Assembly (NCBI GenBank): GCA_019359745.1
Contig: JAHHGT010000007.1
Span: forward strand, 1 to 64,000
Length of the DNA: 64,000 bases
Reading direction: 5' to 3'
Origin: Aphanothece saxicola GSE-SYN-MK-01-06B
GTDB lineage: Bacteria > Cyanobacteriota > Cyanobacteriia > PCC-6307 > Cyanobiaceae
Shown: positions 9,370-17,052 of the stretch, one piece after another
Numbering within the stretch: position 1 is the first letter of the stretch
Layout of the letters: each line of letters starts with the position of its first letter
Position numbers and translations under genes: made by a program
Notes under the pieces: generated by a model
The model's database searches: none
Seen by the model: only the letters and a program-made list of their open reading frames with translations
Told to the model about the DNA's origin: nothing

Positions 9370-10681
9370 AGGCGGGGGGCGCGATGGCCGCCGCTTCGCC
9401 TCCAACCGCCCCAAACCCAACCGCACGATCCGCCGCCTGGTGATCTGGTACCGGCGCAATGCGGCCGTCACCAGCCTGGTGGGCACCGCCACTGCCACCG
9501 CTTCAGGGGCCGCCTCGGGGGCGGTCTCGGTGGCGGGCAGCATGGCGGGTTCCGTGCTCCAGCCCCTGGTCTTCGATCCGCTGCGCCGCCTCCAGCAGGG
9601 GGGCCACACCGGAAGCGGCATCGATGACCGGCAGCGCCTGTGGGTCGCCGTCGACGGCATGGGCGGGGACCATGCCCCGGGGCCGATCCTGGAGGGTTGC
9701 CTGCGGGCGGTGGCGCTGCTGCCCCTGCGCATCCGCTTCGTGGCGGAACCGGAGCCGCTGCGGCAGGCGGTGGCGGCGATGGGCCTGGGCCACGACCTCG
9801 AGGAGGCGGTGCAGCGCGGCCTGATCGAGCTGGTGCCCAGCGGCCCCACGGTGGGCATGCACGAGGAGGCCACGGTGGTGCGCCGCAAGCGCGACGCCAG
9901 CATCAATGTGGCCATGGATCTGGTCAAGAAGGGTGAGGCCACCGCCGTCTATTCCGCCGGCAACTCCGGCGCCGTGATGGCCGCCGCGATCTTTCGGCTC
10001 GGCCGGCTGGCCGGCATCGATCGGCCGGCCATCGGCGCCCTGTTCCCCACCAAGGACCCCAGCCAGCAGGTGCTGGTGCTCGACGTCGGGGCCAACATGG
10101 ACTGCAAGCCCGAATGGCTGCACCAGTTCGCCCTGCTCGGGAACATCTACAGCCGCGACGTGCTGCAGGTGAAACGGCCCCGCATCGGCCTGGTGAACAT
10201 CGGTGAGGAGGAGTGCAAGGGCAACGACCTCTGCCTGCGCACCCATCCGCTGCTCGCGGCCGACGAGCGCTTCGTGTTCGCCGGCAACTGCGAGGGGCGC
10301 GACATCCTCTCCGGCGACTTCGACGTGGTGGTCTGCGATGGTTTCACCGGCAACGTGCTGTTGAAGTTCCTCGAATCGGTCGGCAGCGTCCTGCTGGACG
10401 TGCTGCGGGCCGAGCTGCCCCGGGGTCGCCGGGGCAAGGTGGGTTCGGCGTTCCTGCGCAGCAACCTGGTGCGGATCAAGAAGCGCCTTGACCACGCTGA
10501 GCACGGCGGCGCCCTGCTGCTTGGAGTGGACGGCATCTGCGTCATCGGCCACGGCAGCAGCCGGGCACTTTCGGTGGTGAGTGCCCTGCGGCTGGCCCAC
10601 TCCGCCGCCAGCCACGGCGTCATGGACGACCTGCACGCCCTCGGCGAGGGGAGCGCCGGAGTGGCAACCACCTGTGGTTGA
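9341..10681 (+). CDS. plsX: Phosphate acyltransferase PlsX with N-terminal extension
   Basis: PlsX makes acyl-phosphate from acyl-ACP for glycerolipid synthesis. The catalytic domain starts near residue 100 (VAVDGMGGDHAPGPIL) and shows YSAGNSGAVMAAA, VLDVGANMDCKP, GNIEGEE-like NIGEEECKGND and the FTGNVLLKFLES segment. The ~98 preceding residues are unusual: a basic part with RTIRRLVIWYRRNAA followed by an Ala/Gly/Ser-rich hydrophobic stretch, perhaps a membrane-association element. No in-frame ATG exists in this part, so the start is TTG 9341 or TTG 9350 (inside rpaB) or an alternative codon further in. fabH, fabD and plsC follow. Confidence 0.9.
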   Translation: MNPLPPKDPEGGGRDGRRFASNRPKPNRTIRRLVIWYRRNAAVTSLVGTATATASGAASGAVSVAGSMAGSVLQPLVFDPLRRLQQGGHTGSGIDDRQRLWVAVDGMGGDHAPGPILEGCLRAVALLPLRIRFVAEPEPLRQAVAAMGLGHDLEEAVQRGLIELVPSGPTVGMHEEATVVRRKRDASINVAMDLVKKGEATAVYSAGNSGAVMAAAIFRLGRLAGIDRPAIGALFPTKDPSQQVLVLDVGANMDCKPEWLHQFALLGNIYSRDVLQVKRPRIGLVNIGEEECKGNDLCLRTHPLLAADERFVFAGNCEGRDILSGDFDVVVCDGFTGNVLLKFLESVGSVLLDVLRAELPRGRRGKVGSAFLRSNLVRIKKRLDHAEHGGALLLGVDGICVIGHGSSRALSVVSALRLAHSAASHGVMDDLHALGEGSAGVATTCG

Positions 10682-10706
10682 CTGTGGCCACCTGTGAACC
10701 GAATGG

Positions 10707-11762
10707 GTGCCGCTCGGCTCAGACAAGACGGTGACCACGGCCGCCTTGCGGGGGATGGCCCTGGTGGGCTGTGGACGCGCCCTCCCCGCCGCCAGCATCA
10801 GTAACGACCAGCTGAGCCAGCGGGTCGAGACCAACGACAGCTGGATCCGCAGCCGCACCGGCATCGGTGCCCGCCGCGTGGCCGGCCCCGGCGAAACCGT
10901 CACCAGCCTGGCCGCCGAGGCCGGCCGAGCGGCCCTGGCCCATGCGGGCTGGGCCCCCGAGCAGGTGGATCTGATCCTCCTGGCCACCTCCAGCCCCGAC
11001 GACCTGTTCGGCACCGCCCCCCGGGTCCAGGCGGCCCTGGGCGCCCACCAGGCGGTCGCCTTCGATCTGACAGCGGCCTGCAGCGGCTTCCTGTTCGCCC
11101 TGATCACCGCAGCCCAGTACATCCGCGGCGGCACGATGCAGCGGGTGCTGGTGATCGGTGCCGACCAGCTCAGCCGCTGGCTCGACTGGGACGACCGCCG
11201 CACCTGTGTGCTCTTCGGCGATGGCGCCGGTGCCCTGGCCGTCCAGGCCTGCGACCCCGGTGAAGACGCCCTGGTGGGCTTCCGCATGCGCTCGGACGGC
11301 AGCCGCAACGCCTGTCTCACCCTGGCCCAGGTGGCCGAGCACCGGCCCCTGGTGGGGGACCTCTCCGCCCAGGTGGGGGGCTTCGCGCCGATCCACATGA
11401 ACGGCCAGGAGGTCTACAAGTTCGCCGTGCGGGAGGTGCCCGCCGTGCTGGCCGAGCTGCTCGAGGCCACCGGCACCGCCGCCTCGGACGTGGATTGGCT
11501 GCTGCTGCACCAGGCCAACCAGCGCATCCTCGATGCGGTGGCCGACCGTTTCTCCATGCCCGCCGAGCGGGTGCTCAGCAATCTCTCGGCCTACGGCAAC
11601 ACCTCCGCCGCCACAATCCCCCTGATGCTCGATGAGGCGGTCCGCGATGGCCGGGTCGGCGCCGGCGACCTGATCGCCAGCAGCGGCTTCGGCGCCGGCC
11701 TCAGCTGGGGGGCCGCCCTGTTCCGCTGGAGTGGTCCCGGCCGCCCGCCAGCCGAGATCTAA
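10707..11762 (+). CDS. fabH: 3-oxoacyl-ACP synthase III (KAS III)
   Basis: Starts fatty acid synthesis by condensing acetyl-CoA with malonyl-ACP. The catalytic triad is visible: Cys125 in LTAACSGFLF, His in LLLHQANQRIL and Asn in SAYGNTSAATIP. The substrate-site motif DSWIRSRTGI is present. Length, 351 residues from the GTG at 10707, is normal; an in-frame GTG at 10731 is an alternative start. It lies 25 bases after plsX and 27 before fabD, so the lipid genes probably form one transcript. Confidence 0.95.
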   Translation: MPLGSDKTVTTAALRGMALVGCGRALPAASISNDQLSQRVETNDSWIRSRTGIGARRVAGPGETVTSLAAEAGRAALAHAGWAPEQVDLILLATSSPDDLFGTAPRVQAALGAHQAVAFDLTAACSGFLFALITAAQYIRGGTMQRVLVIGADQLSRWLDWDDRRTCVLFGDGAGALAVQACDPGEDALVGFRMRSDGSRNACLTLAQVAEHRPLVGDLSAQVGGFAPIHMNGQEVYKFAVREVPAVLAELLEATGTAASDVDWLLLHQANQRILDAVADRFSMPAERVLSNLSAYGNTSAATIPLMLDEAVRDGRVGAGDLIASSGFGAGLSWGAALFRWSGPGRPPAEI

Positions 11763-11789
11763 TCTCCTGCCGTTGCACGGGAGGCTTGA

Positions 11790-12698
11790 ATGGCCATTGC
11801 CTGGGTGTTTCCGGGACAGGGTTCGCAGAAGCCGGGCATGGCCGAGGGGGTGATCGACCTCCCCGGCGCCCGGGAACGCTTTGCGCGGGCCTCCGAGCTG
11901 CTCGGCCGTGACCTGCTGGCCATCTGCTCCGGGACTGGGGCCAACGGCCGTGGGGGCCCCGGCGAACCCACCGATCTCAACGACACCCGCAACACCCAGC
12001 CGGCCCTGTTCGTGGTCGAGAGCCTGCTGGTGGATGCCTTGCACCGGCAGGGCCGCACAGCCCAGCTCGTGGCGGGCCACAGCCTGGGCGAACTGGTGGC
12101 CCTCTATGCCGCCGGCGTCTTCGACGCCGAAACCGGCCTGGCCCTGATGCGCCGCCGCAGCGAACTGATGGCCGCCGCCGGCGGCGGCGCCATGACCGCC
12201 GTGATGGGCTTCGACCGCGACGAGCTCGAGCGGGTGGTGGCAGCCACCGAGGGGGTGGTCATCGCCAACGACAACAGCGCTGCCCAGGTGGTGCTCTCCG
12301 GCACCCCGGAGGCGGTGGCCAGCATCAGCGCCACGGTGCGCTGCAAACGGGCCATCCCCCTGGCGGTGTCCGGCGCCTTCCATTCCCCCTTCATGGCCAC
12401 CGCCGCCGCGGCTTTCGCCACCGAACTGGAGGCGGTGCCCTTCGCCGACGCCCGCATCCCCGTGCTCAGCAACGCCGACCCCCGACCCGAAACCTCCGCC
12501 AGCGTGCTCAAGGAGCGCCTTCGCCAGCAGATGACCATGGGGGTGCGCTGGCGCGAAACGATGGACGGCCTGCAGAGCGCGGGCATCACCACCGCGGTGG
12601 AAATCGGCCCCGGCAACGTGCTCAGTGGCCTGATCAAGCGCAGCTGCCCCGGGCTCGGCACCGCCCAGATCGCCGGCACGGGAGACCTGGGCCAGTGA
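11790..12698 (+). CDS. fabD: Malonyl CoA-ACP transacylase
   Basis: A 302-residue enzyme transferring malonyl from CoA to ACP. The N-terminal FPGQGSQKPGM motif, nucleophile Ser98 in VAGHSLGELVA, the oxyanion/selectivity residues near RRRSELM, and VSGAFHSPFM with the catalytic His are all present. A good Shine-Dalgarno, GGGAGG, stands six bases before the ATG. An insertion of about 10 residues (GANGRGGPGEPTD) precedes the conserved NTQPALF segment. The stop overlaps the GTG start of plsC by 4 bases. Confidence 0.95.
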   Translation: MAIAWVFPGQGSQKPGMAEGVIDLPGARERFARASELLGRDLLAICSGTGANGRGGPGEPTDLNDTRNTQPALFVVESLLVDALHRQGRTAQLVAGHSLGELVALYAAGVFDAETGLALMRRRSELMAAAGGGAMTAVMGFDRDELERVVAATEGVVIANDNSAAQVVLSGTPEAVASISATVRCKRAIPLAVSGAFHSPFMATAAAAFATELEAVPFADARIPVLSNADPRPETSASVLKERLRQQMTMGVRWRETMDGLQSAGITTAVEIGPGNVLSGLIKRSCPGLGTAQIAGTGDLGQ

Positions 12699-13420
12699 GG
12701 CGCCGCCGCCGACCACCGGCCGATCCCCCTGCCCTGCTGAGCACCCCAAAGCCGAGCCTGACCTACCGGCTGATCAGCTACCTGCTGGTGTTTCCCGTCT
12801 TCCGGGTGCTGTTCCGGGGCCAGACCACCGGCAACGACAACGTGCCCCTGGAGGGGGCCGTGGTGGTGGTGGCCAACCATGGCTCCCACCTGGATCCCCC
12901 GCTGCTGGGCCACGCGCTGGGCAGGCCCGTGGCCTTCATGGCCAAGGCGGAACTGTTCCGGGTGCCGCTGCTGGGGCCGATCATCCGGGCCTGCGGCGCC
13001 TACCCGGTGGAGCGGGGCGCCGGCGACCGGGAAGCGATCCGCACCGCCACCGACCGGCTGCTGCAGGGCTGGGCCACCGGTGTCTTTCTCGACGGCACCC
13101 GCCAGCCGGATGGCCGCGTCAACCAGCCCCAGCCCGGGGCGGCCCTGCTGGCGGCCCGGGCCGGGGTGCCGTTGCTGCCGGTGGCGATCATCAACAGCCA
13201 TCGGGCCCTCGGGCCGGGCGGCCACGGGCCCCGGCTGGTGCCGATCCACATCCGCATCGGCACGCCGATCCCACCACCGGCCTCGCGGCGACGCCCCGAC
13301 CTGGATGCGGTGACCCGAGCCGCCCAGGAGCAGATCAACCGGATGCTCGACCTCGGCCCGATCAGCGGAAACCTGCTTTCTCCAGCCAGGGAGCCACCCG
13401 CTCTTCCACCCAGGGCCTGA
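12695..13420 (+). CDS. plsC: 1-acyl-sn-glycerol-3-phosphate acyltransferase
   Basis: A 241-residue membrane-bound acyltransferase making phosphatidic acid. Motif I is NHGSHLD (His62, Asp67), a variant of NHxxxxD; motif III is FLDGTRQPDGR, where the usual E of EGTR is D; motif IV is VPLLPVAI. A hydrophobic segment (LISYLLVFPVFRVLF) precedes motif I. The GTG start overlaps fabD (GTGA), completing the plsX-fabH-fabD-plsC set. The C-terminal ~20 residues overlap the convergent DUF218 gene by 59 bases, so either this tail or the neighbour's tail is nonconserved. Confidence 0.9.
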   Translation: MRRRRRPPADPPALLSTPKPSLTYRLISYLLVFPVFRVLFRGQTTGNDNVPLEGAVVVVANHGSHLDPPLLGHALGRPVAFMAKAELFRVPLLGPIIRACGAYPVERGAGDREAIRTATDRLLQGWATGVFLDGTRQPDGRVNQPQPGAALLAARAGVPLLPVAIINSHRALGPGGHGPRLVPIHIRIGTPIPPPASRRRPDLDAVTRAAQEQINRMLDLGPISGNLLSPAREPPALPPRA

Positions 13421-14054
13421 TGTCCTGGCCGCTGACCACCCACAGGGCCGCCCTGGCACCATCGCCCCACAGGCGCCGACGGCCCTCGACGACGCACAGA
13501 TCGCCGCAGGGCACGGGGACCGGGGTGAGGTGGATACCACGGCTGCCGGCCACGATCCGTCCCACCAGCAGGGCCCGCTCCATGTGATCGGTGGAGGTGA
13601 CCAGCAGGGCGTGGCGGATGCGGGACTTGCGCAGGTCATCGACCAGGGAGGTGAAGTTGGACACCGTGTCCCGGGCCCGGTAATCGAGCTGGACCTGGCG
13701 GGAGGGCAGGCCCTCCTTCTGCTGGAACAGCCAGTGGGCGTACTCGGGGTTGGTGCCGCCGGTGACCACCACCGGCAGCCCATCGGTGCGGGCCAGACGG
13801 GCCGCCGCCTCCTCCCGATCCGCATCACCCCCCAGCACCAGGATCATCTGGGGGGGCGGCGGCGTGGGCCACCACACACCACGGGACAACCACAGCAGGG
13901 CCAATCCGGCCAGGCCCACCAACATCCCCCTGCCCCGGCCGGGTCGCCGCGGTGCGGGGAGGGCGCGGCGGACCCGCGGGGACGGGCCTGCCGGAGCAGG
14001 GCCGGGGCGTTCCGGACGGCGTGACCGGCGCCGGCGGGGCTGGGGGCTCAGCAT
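13362..14054 (-). CDS. DUF218 (YdcF/SanA-like) membrane protein
   Basis: A 230-residue protein starting at the ATG at 14054 (MLSPQPRRRR). A very basic, proline-rich N-terminus of about 45 residues is followed by one membrane helix (GMLVGLAGLALLWLSRGVWW) and a DUF218 domain with ILVLGGDADREEAA, VVVTGGTNPEYA, TVSNFTSL and LLVTSTDHMERA. Relatives such as SanA and ElyC act at the inner membrane on envelope integrity, but the biochemical activity is not established. The start overlaps the tsaB stop by 7 bases; tsaB and ycf34 lie upstream in the same operon. Confidence 0.8.
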   Translation of the reverse strand: MLSPQPRRRRSRRPERPGPAPAGPSPRVRRALPAPRRPGRGRGMLVGLAGLALLWLSRGVWWPTPPPPQMILVLGGDADREEAAARLARTDGLPVVVTGGTNPEYAHWLFQQKEGLPSRQVQLDYRARDTVSNFTSLVDDLRKSRIRHALLVTSTDHMERALLVGRIVAGSRGIHLTPVPVPCGDLCVVEGRRRLWGDGARAALWVVSGQDIRPWVEERVAPWLEKAGFR

Positions 14055-14707
14055 GGGAGCGCCTCCACCGGACTGGTCGGGTACAGGGGCAGCACCGGCT
14101 GCCAGGGTGCGCTCAGGCCGGCGGCGGCGCTGGCGGCACTGAAGCCGAGCAGCTGGACCACGTCCTCCGGCAGTCGCACCTCGGCGGGGTGGATGGGGAA
14201 GGGGGCCAGATCGTCGCGGCCCCGGTACAGCCTCGGGACCTCCAGCTCGGCGACGCCACCGGGCCGGCCCGGGTCGGCGCCGTAGAGCCCCGCCACCACC
14301 CCGCGACGGGGCAGCTCCTGCAGCAACCAGAAGGGGCTCGCCTCGCTGGGCGGCCTGGTCCCGGCGAGCAGCCGGCGGGCCATCAGCTGGAAACTGCTGA
14401 TCCCGTCGAGGGGCAAAGCCAGCTGCTGGGCCAGGGTGCGGGCCAGCACCACCGTCAGGCGGGTGCCGGTGAAGCCACCAGGCCCCGTGGCCACCGCCAA
14501 CCGACCCAGCCGGGGCCAGGCACTGGCCGGCAGGACCGATTCCAGACAGTCGAACAGGCCATTGGAGAGGGCGCGGCCGAGGGGGAAACGCTCCAACCGC
14601 TCGGGCTGCATGGCCCCGAGGCGCTGCAGCCCCACCCCGAGGCTGTCGCTGGAGCTGTGCAGCGCCAGCAGCCAGGGGCGACCGTCCGGATCGGGAGGGT
14701 CCGTCAT
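14048..14707 (-). CDS. tsaB: tRNA t6A biosynthesis protein TsaB
   Basis: A 219-residue member of the ASKHA superfamily. The N-terminus WLLALHSSSDSLGVGL corresponds to the family's LAIDTST motif and VATGPGGFTGTRLTVVLART is its hallmark. TsaB scaffolds TsaD and TsaE in making threonylcarbamoyladenosine at position 37 of ANN-decoding tRNAs. The first motif reads ALHSSSD where typical proteins have ID-T-S, a conservative change since TsaB is not itself catalytic. It overlaps ycf34 upstream by 4 bases (ATGA) and the DUF218 gene downstream by 7. Confidence 0.88.
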   Translation of the reverse strand: MTDPPDPDGRPWLLALHSSSDSLGVGLQRLGAMQPERLERFPLGRALSNGLFDCLESVLPASAWPRLGRLAVATGPGGFTGTRLTVVLARTLAQQLALPLDGISSFQLMARRLLAGTRPPSEASPFWLLQELPRRGVVAGLYGADPGRPGGVAELEVPRLYRGRDDLAPFPIHPAEVRLPEDVVQLLGFSAASAAAGLSAPWQPVLPLYPTSPVEALPC

Positions 14708-14961
14708 GTCGGCAGGGGCCCATCGGGGCACCAGCGGCGCCAGCGGCCCGGATCGGGGCGGAAATCGGAGCAGGCCCGCACGTCCCACTCCACCCCGACA
14801 CTGGCCACAGCGTCGTCGAGATCGAGGACCTGCACGTGGATGCGGGGCTGCCGGGGGCTGAAATCGGGACGCATGGTGAGGTGGGCGACGCCGTGCTGAC
14901 GCTCGACCGCGTGGTAGGCCTGACAACGCTCGACCCAGTGGCAATCCACGCAGATGCACAT
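14704..14961 (-). CDS. ycf34: Ycf34 family iron-sulfur protein
   Basis: An 85-residue protein beginning MCICVDCHWVERCQAYHAVE, the hallmark of Ycf34. The cysteines C2, C4, C7 and C13 are the likely cluster ligands; Synechocystis Ycf34 is reported to bind an Fe-S cluster and affect photosynthetic electron flow. The segment QHGVAHLTMRPDFSPRQPRI also fits. The ATG at 14961 is chosen over that at 14988 because homologues begin MCIC. It leads the ycf34-tsaB-DUF218 operon and is divergent from cca. Confidence 0.9.
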   Translation of the reverse strand: MCICVDCHWVERCQAYHAVERQHGVAHLTMRPDFSPRQPRIHVQVLDLDDAVASVGVEWDVRACSDFRPDPGRWRRWCPDGPLPT

Positions 14962-14989
14962 GCCGCCGCGGCCCAGCAGGGCGCCCATT

Positions 14990-16303
14990 GTGGCGTGCGA
15001 GCCGGGACGTCAAGTCTCGGAGCTGTGGCGGGCCCTGGCACCGGAGCGCTGGCCTGTGGCCCTCGACCAGTTTCCGCAGGGCACAGCCCTGGTGGGGGGG
15101 GCGGTGCGGGACGGGCTGCTGGGTCGGCTCGCCGCCCAGCCGGATCTGGACCTGGTGGTGCCCGGCGACGCCATCGACCTGGCCCGGCGGCTGGGGCGGC
15201 GCTTTGGCGGCACCTGTGTGGTGCTCGACCAGGAGCGTTCGATCGCCCGGCTGGTGCTGAAGGGCTGGACGATCGACCTGGCCCGCGGCGCCGGTGACAC
15301 TCTCACGGCCGATCTGGGCCGCCGCGACTACACCGTCAACGCCATCGCCCTGCCCCTGTGCAGCAACGAGGCCGCCGATCAGCCGCTGATCGACCCCTGC
15401 GGCGGCCTCGCGGATCTGGCGGCACGCCGAATGGTGGCGATCAGCGAGGCCAACCTGCTGGACGACCCCCTGCGGTTGCTGCGGGGGGTGCGGCTGGCCT
15501 GCGACCTGGACTTCGCCATCGCGCCGGCCACGTGGGAGCTGATCCGGCGCCACCGCCAGCGGATCACCGCCGTGGCCGGGGAGAGGGTGCTGGCGGAACT
15601 GGAGCGCCTGGCCGCGGCTGGCGAGGGGCATCGGGGGCTGGCTCAGGCGCTGGAAGCGGGCCTGCTCCAGCCCTGGGGGGCCGCTGACGGGAGCGAGGCG
15701 TCGCTGCAGCCCCTCGGTCCCGAGCGACCGGAACGCTGCGGCCTCACCCCCGCCGAAGCAGCCTGGGCCCTGCCCCTGGCGCGGCTGGCGGCCGTGCTGG
15801 ATGGCCGGTCCCTCGAGGGTCTGCGGGCCAGCCGCCGCCTGCAGCAGCGCTGCCAACGGCTGCGCCATTGGCTCGCTTGTCTCCGGCGGACGCCAGGGGA
15901 CACCGGTGCGCTGACGCTGGAGGCCCTGGCCGAAGCGGAGCGGCTGGCCCTGCAGCGCCAGCTGGAGGAGGACCTGCCTGCCCTGCTGCTGCACCTGGAT
16001 CCGCCGGCGGCGCAGCTGGCCGTGGGCCGCTGGCGGAATCCGGCGGATCGCCTGTTTCACCCCCGGCCACCCCTGGACGGCAGCCGCCTGCAACAACTGC
16101 TGGCCATCGCTCCGGGCCCCCGGCTCGGCCAGCTGATCGACCACCTCACCGCCGAATGGGCCTTCGGTCGCCTGGGCGGAACAGCAGCAACGGAGACAGC
16201 GGAGTTGACGGATGACCCCCTCCTCTCCGAGGCCGTGGTTGCCGCCCGGGCGTGGCTGGTTCGCCAGAGCGAGGCGAAGGACGCGGACCCACGGCGTGAT
16301 TAA
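14990..16303 (+). CDS. cca: CCA tRNA nucleotidyltransferase / poly(A) polymerase family
   Basis: A 437-residue class II nucleotidyltransferase. The head domain has GTALVGGAVRDGLLG and the metal-binding DLDLVV, then RRDYTVNAIAL and DPLRLLRGVRLACDLDFAI; the C-terminal part is all-helical and poorly conserved. It should repair or add the CCA end, needed since the tRNA at 1275 lacks an encoded CCA. The GTG at 14990 is preferred because it clears ycf34; an ATG at 14954 would overlap ycf34's start. Some bacteria split CC- and A-adding activities, so exact specificity is open. Confidence 0.85.
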   Translation: MACEPGRQVSELWRALAPERWPVALDQFPQGTALVGGAVRDGLLGRLAAQPDLDLVVPGDAIDLARRLGRRFGGTCVVLDQERSIARLVLKGWTIDLARGAGDTLTADLGRRDYTVNAIALPLCSNEAADQPLIDPCGGLADLAARRMVAISEANLLDDPLRLLRGVRLACDLDFAIAPATWELIRRHRQRITAVAGERVLAELERLAAAGEGHRGLAQALEAGLLQPWGAADGSEASLQPLGPERPERCGLTPAEAAWALPLARLAAVLDGRSLEGLRASRRLQQRCQRLRHWLACLRRTPGDTGALTLEALAEAERLALQRQLEEDLPALLLHLDPPAAQLAVGRWRNPADRLFHPRPPLDGSRLQQLLAIAPGPRLGQLIDHLTAEWAFGRLGGTAATETAELTDDPLLSEAVVAARAWLVRQSEAKDADPRRD

Positions 16304-16372
16304 CTGCTGGATGCAATGGCGCGATCGCACCGCCTGCCAGAGTTTTTTCCCTTTTCCCCGAGCCCCCTCCCC

Positions 16373-16801
16373 ATGAGCGTTCGTCTCTATGTCGGCAACC
16401 TGCCGCAAACCTTTGATTCCAAAGAGCTGGAAGCTCTCTTCTCGAGCGTGGGAGAGGGGGTGCGCTTCAAGGCGGTGAACGACCGGGAGACCGGCGGCTG
16501 CCGTGGCTTCGGCTTCGCCAACGTTGAGGATCTGGCCCAAGCCGAGGCTGTGATCGCCCAGCTCAACGGCAAGGACTTCGGCGGCAGCACCCTGCGCATC
16601 GAGATTTCCGAACAGCGCCGCGACAGCCGCCCAGCCTCCGGTGCCGATCGTCGCCCCGGCAGCGCCCCGACGCCCGCCCGCAAGAGCGTCAACAAGGTGG
16701 TCCATGCCGACGCCGTCGGCGAAGGCGCCCCCGATCCTCGCTGGGCCGGCGAACTGGCCAAGCTCAAGAACCTGCTGGCCAACCAGAAAGCAGCCGTCTG
16801 A
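16373..16801 (+). CDS. RRM-domain RNA-binding protein (Rbp)
   Basis: A 142-residue protein with one N-terminal RNA recognition motif: RNP2 RLYVGNLP (residues 3-10) and RNP1 GCRGFGFANV. The C-terminal ~55 residues are not glycine-rich as in the cold-induced RbpA class but contain RRDSRPASGADRRPGS and a conserved-looking end WAGELAKLKNLLANQ. Cyanobacterial Rbp proteins bind transcripts and some position photosystem mRNAs near thylakoids. The start ATG 16373 gives MSVRLYVGNL. A long perfect hairpin lies 10 bases after its stop. Confidence 0.9.
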   Translation: MSVRLYVGNLPQTFDSKELEALFSSVGEGVRFKAVNDRETGGCRGFGFANVEDLAQAEAVIAQLNGKDFGGSTLRIEISEQRRDSRPASGADRRPGSAPTPARKSVNKVVHADAVGEGAPDPRWAGELAKLKNLLANQKAAV

Positions 16802-16810
16802 GGCCACACT

Positions 16811-16859
16811 GCTGCCCTGAAGCTCCCCCCTTCAGCGAAGGGGGGAGCTTCAGGGCAGC
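16811..16859. terminator. Perfect 22-bp inverted repeat, bidirectional terminator candidate
   Basis: The arms 16811-16832 and 16838-16859 are perfectly complementary over 22 bases with a 5-base loop (CAGCG). The arms include GGGGGG/CCCCCC cores flanked by AA/TT. The element lies between the convergent rbp gene and the 59-codon gene, and the stop codon of the latter (16850-16852) is inside one arm. There is no long U-tract, only the short TT/AA of the stem top, so it may work as a strong barrier or as an RNA-stabilising 3' end. Confidence 0.75.
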
Positions 16860-17029
16860 ACCGCCATCAGACCGACGACGCCGACGAAGATCGCCAAAAA
16901 GACGAAGCCGAGGCGCGTCATCTTGCGCTCATGGCCATCGATGCCGGCCTCCACATCGGCTGTGATCCTCTGCCTGAATTCGGAGAGGCTGCGCTCCTTG
17001 TCTTCGGGAGGCACCGACTTGATCGTCAT
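16850..17029 (-). CDS. Small single-pass membrane protein, 59 aa
   Basis: Reading the minus strand from the ATG at 17029 gives 59 residues: a charged, helical N-terminus (MTIKSVPPEDKERSLSEFRQ, then RITADVEAGIDGHERKMTR) and a C-terminal membrane helix LGFVFLAIFVGVVGLMAVLP. I do not recognise a named family. The soluble part probably faces the cytoplasm. Support for a real gene is the clean hydrophobic helix preceded by basic residues, the codon pattern and the fit between the hairpin and the next gene. Its stop codon lies in the terminator hairpin. It lies 23 bases downstream of the cyclic-nucleotide-domain gene, on the same strand, and may be cotranscribed. Confidence 0.65.
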   Translation of the reverse strand: MTIKSVPPEDKERSLSEFRQRITADVEAGIDGHERKMTRLGFVFLAIFVGVVGLMAVLP

Positions 17030-17052
17030 GACGTGACAGCAGGGGAAATGGC

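Noticed and set aside
10719-12749. A 676-codon minus-strand frame across fabH and fabD
   Set aside because: Antisense to two confidently identified enzymes, composition is Gly/His/Ala-rich and has no motif.
14048-16807. A 919-codon minus-strand frame covering tsaB, ycf34, cca and rbp
   Set aside because: Only the last 219 residues (tsaB) have recognisable motifs; the rest is antisense to cca and rbp.
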